From an uncultured Pelagibacteraceae bacterium (GTDB lineage: Bacteria; Pseudomonadota; Alphaproteobacteria; Pelagibacterales; Pelagibacteraceae), in the NCBI GenBank assembly GCA_902597575.1, contig CACJYF010000003.1, positions 1 to 61,866 on the forward strand: a stretch of 61,866 nucleotides of DNA, written 5' to 3'. Position numbers and translations under genes: made by a program. The notes under the pieces were generated by a model. That model searched no databases. It was given only the letters and a program-made list of their open reading frames with translations, and was not told the DNA's origin. The number at the start of each line of letters is the position of its first letter. The stretch's first letter is position 1. This document shows, piece after piece, positions 61,292-61,866 of the stretch.

Positions 61292-61866
61292 TTAATATTT
61301 AATCATCTGCTCTGGTAGCCACAAGGCAATCTCTGGGAAAATCACAACTAAGATAACTGCTAGAATCATTAACAAAAACAATGGAAACGCACTCCGAGCA
61401 ATATAGCCCATATCTTTGTTGGCCATACTTTGGAGAACAAATAAATTAAAACCCACGGGTGGTGTTATTTGGGCCATCTCTACAACAATAACTAAAAATA
61501 TACCAAACCAAATCATGTCAAAACCTGCTTGTCTAATCATTGGTTCTATAATGGCCATCGTCAATACTACCGCTGAGATGCCATCAAGAAACATCCCTAA
61601 AATTATATAAAAAATCATTAAAACAAAAATTAATACATAAGGAGATAAATCCATATTTTGAATCCAAATTGCTAAGTTTCTTGGTAAACCTGTAAAACCC
61701 ATTGCCAAAGATAAGAATGTTGAGCCTGCTAAGATAAATGCAATCATACAAGATGTTTTTGTTGCACCTAGTAAGGATGTTTTAAAAGTTTCCAAAGTTA
61801 AACTTTTTTGAAAATAGGACAAAATTAAAGCTCCAACAACTCCTAAGGATGCGGCCTCTGTAGCAG
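61292..61866 (-). CDS. dctM: TRAP transporter large permease subunit (DctM-like), N-terminus beyond window
   Basis: Sodium-driven uptake of organic acids or similar solutes with a periplasmic binding protein. The last ~191 residues are visible and the frame stays open to base 61866, reading TEAASLGVVGALILSYFQ there, the DctM PTEAA motif. TSCMIAFILAGSTFLSLAMG, YIILGMFLDGISAVVLTMAI and EMAQITPPVGFNLFVLQSMA are characteristic large-permease segments. Converges on the TPR gene with adjacent stops. Substrate cannot be told from this part. Confidence 0.93.
   Translation of the reverse strand, partial: ATEAASLGVVGALILSYFQKSLTLETFKTSLLGATKTSCMIAFILAGSTFLSLAMGFTGLPRNLAIWIQNMDLSPYVLIFVLMIFYIILGMFLDGISAVVLTMAIIEPMIRQAGFDMIWFGIFLVIVVEMAQITPPVGFNLFVLQSMANKDMGYIARSAFPLFLLMILAVILVVIFPEIALWLPEQMIKY

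Noticed and set aside
61292..61822. TTG at 61822 as the true start of the TRAP gene
   Set aside because: The frame continues upstream to the window edge with the conserved TEAA motif, so the gene is merely cut by the window.
1..61866. Search for tRNA, rRNA, CRISPR arrays, insertion sequences, prophage or integrase genes
   Set aside because: No cloverleaf-like stretch, regularly spaced repeat, transposase or integrase motif was seen; gaps between genes are too short for most of these.

Overview
The window is a gene-dense, very AT-rich stretch (about 30% GC by eye) of a streamlined alphaproteobacterial chromosome. Gene content and order point strongly to SAR11 (Pelagibacterales). The signs are median spacing of a few bases, many ATGA or TAATG overlaps, lysine/asparagine-rich proteins, a tandem glycine riboswitch in front of gcvT, and shortened versions of familiar alphaproteobacterial gene strings. 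I see no rRNA, tRNA, CRISPR array, prophage or insertion sequence, and no gap between genes longer than about 200 bases.

Layout. 1-9.0 kb: prfB (cut by the window edge, with its +1 frameshift site), a class A penicillin-binding protein, an RNase E/G, thiS-thiG, aroQ-accB-accC, a DUF2155 protein and an NDUFA12-like Complex I protein. 9.0-16.9 kb: a stand-alone protein resembling only the C-terminal end of B12-dependent ribonucleotide reductase, then aspS, hda, a DUF2066 protein, purM-purN, ndk and pepA. 16.9-26.9 kb: the outer-membrane run lptF-lptG-lptD-surA-pdxA-rsmA, facing the fatty-acid run fabD-fabG-acpP-gmk. 26.9-34.5 kb: rpsF-rpsR-rplI, dnaB, an RND/MMPL-type exporter, cvpA, purF and an HD-domain protein. 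34.5-39.8 kb: gshA-gshB (glutathione synthesis), an EamA transporter, an MFS transporter and a coiled-coil protein.

39.8-49.2 kb is more accessory: an amidinotransferase with its own EamA transporter, an IscU/SufU-like scaffold, an HPP membrane protein, NAD-dependent formate dehydrogenase, secreted MsrA, SelO, a small methyltransferase, a DAO-type flavoprotein, TspO and an SDR. 49.2-57.5 kb is one compact minus-strand array: tandem glycine riboswitch, gcvT-gcvH-gcvP, then 3 bases later a flavin amine oxidase, DUF1365, Cfa-like methyltransferase and DUF3833 lipoprotein. 57.5-61.9 kb holds an EamA transporter with pxpC-pxpB, divergent pxpA (ATP-dependent 5-oxoprolinase), a TPR protein and the end of a TRAP transporter permease.

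How the genes work together. Glycine cleavage, formate oxidation, purM/purN/purF and SAM-dependent lipid methylation share one-carbon chemistry. gshA/gshB make glutathione, while pxpABC recovers glutamate from 5-oxoproline. MsrA and SelO suggest redox defence. The most interesting points are the orphan NrdJ C-terminal module, the RNase E/G lacking its zinc-link, the possible extension of the glycine-riboswitch operon into lipid-modification genes, and the transporter-amidinotransferase pair. I did not find an unmistakably new multi-gene system.
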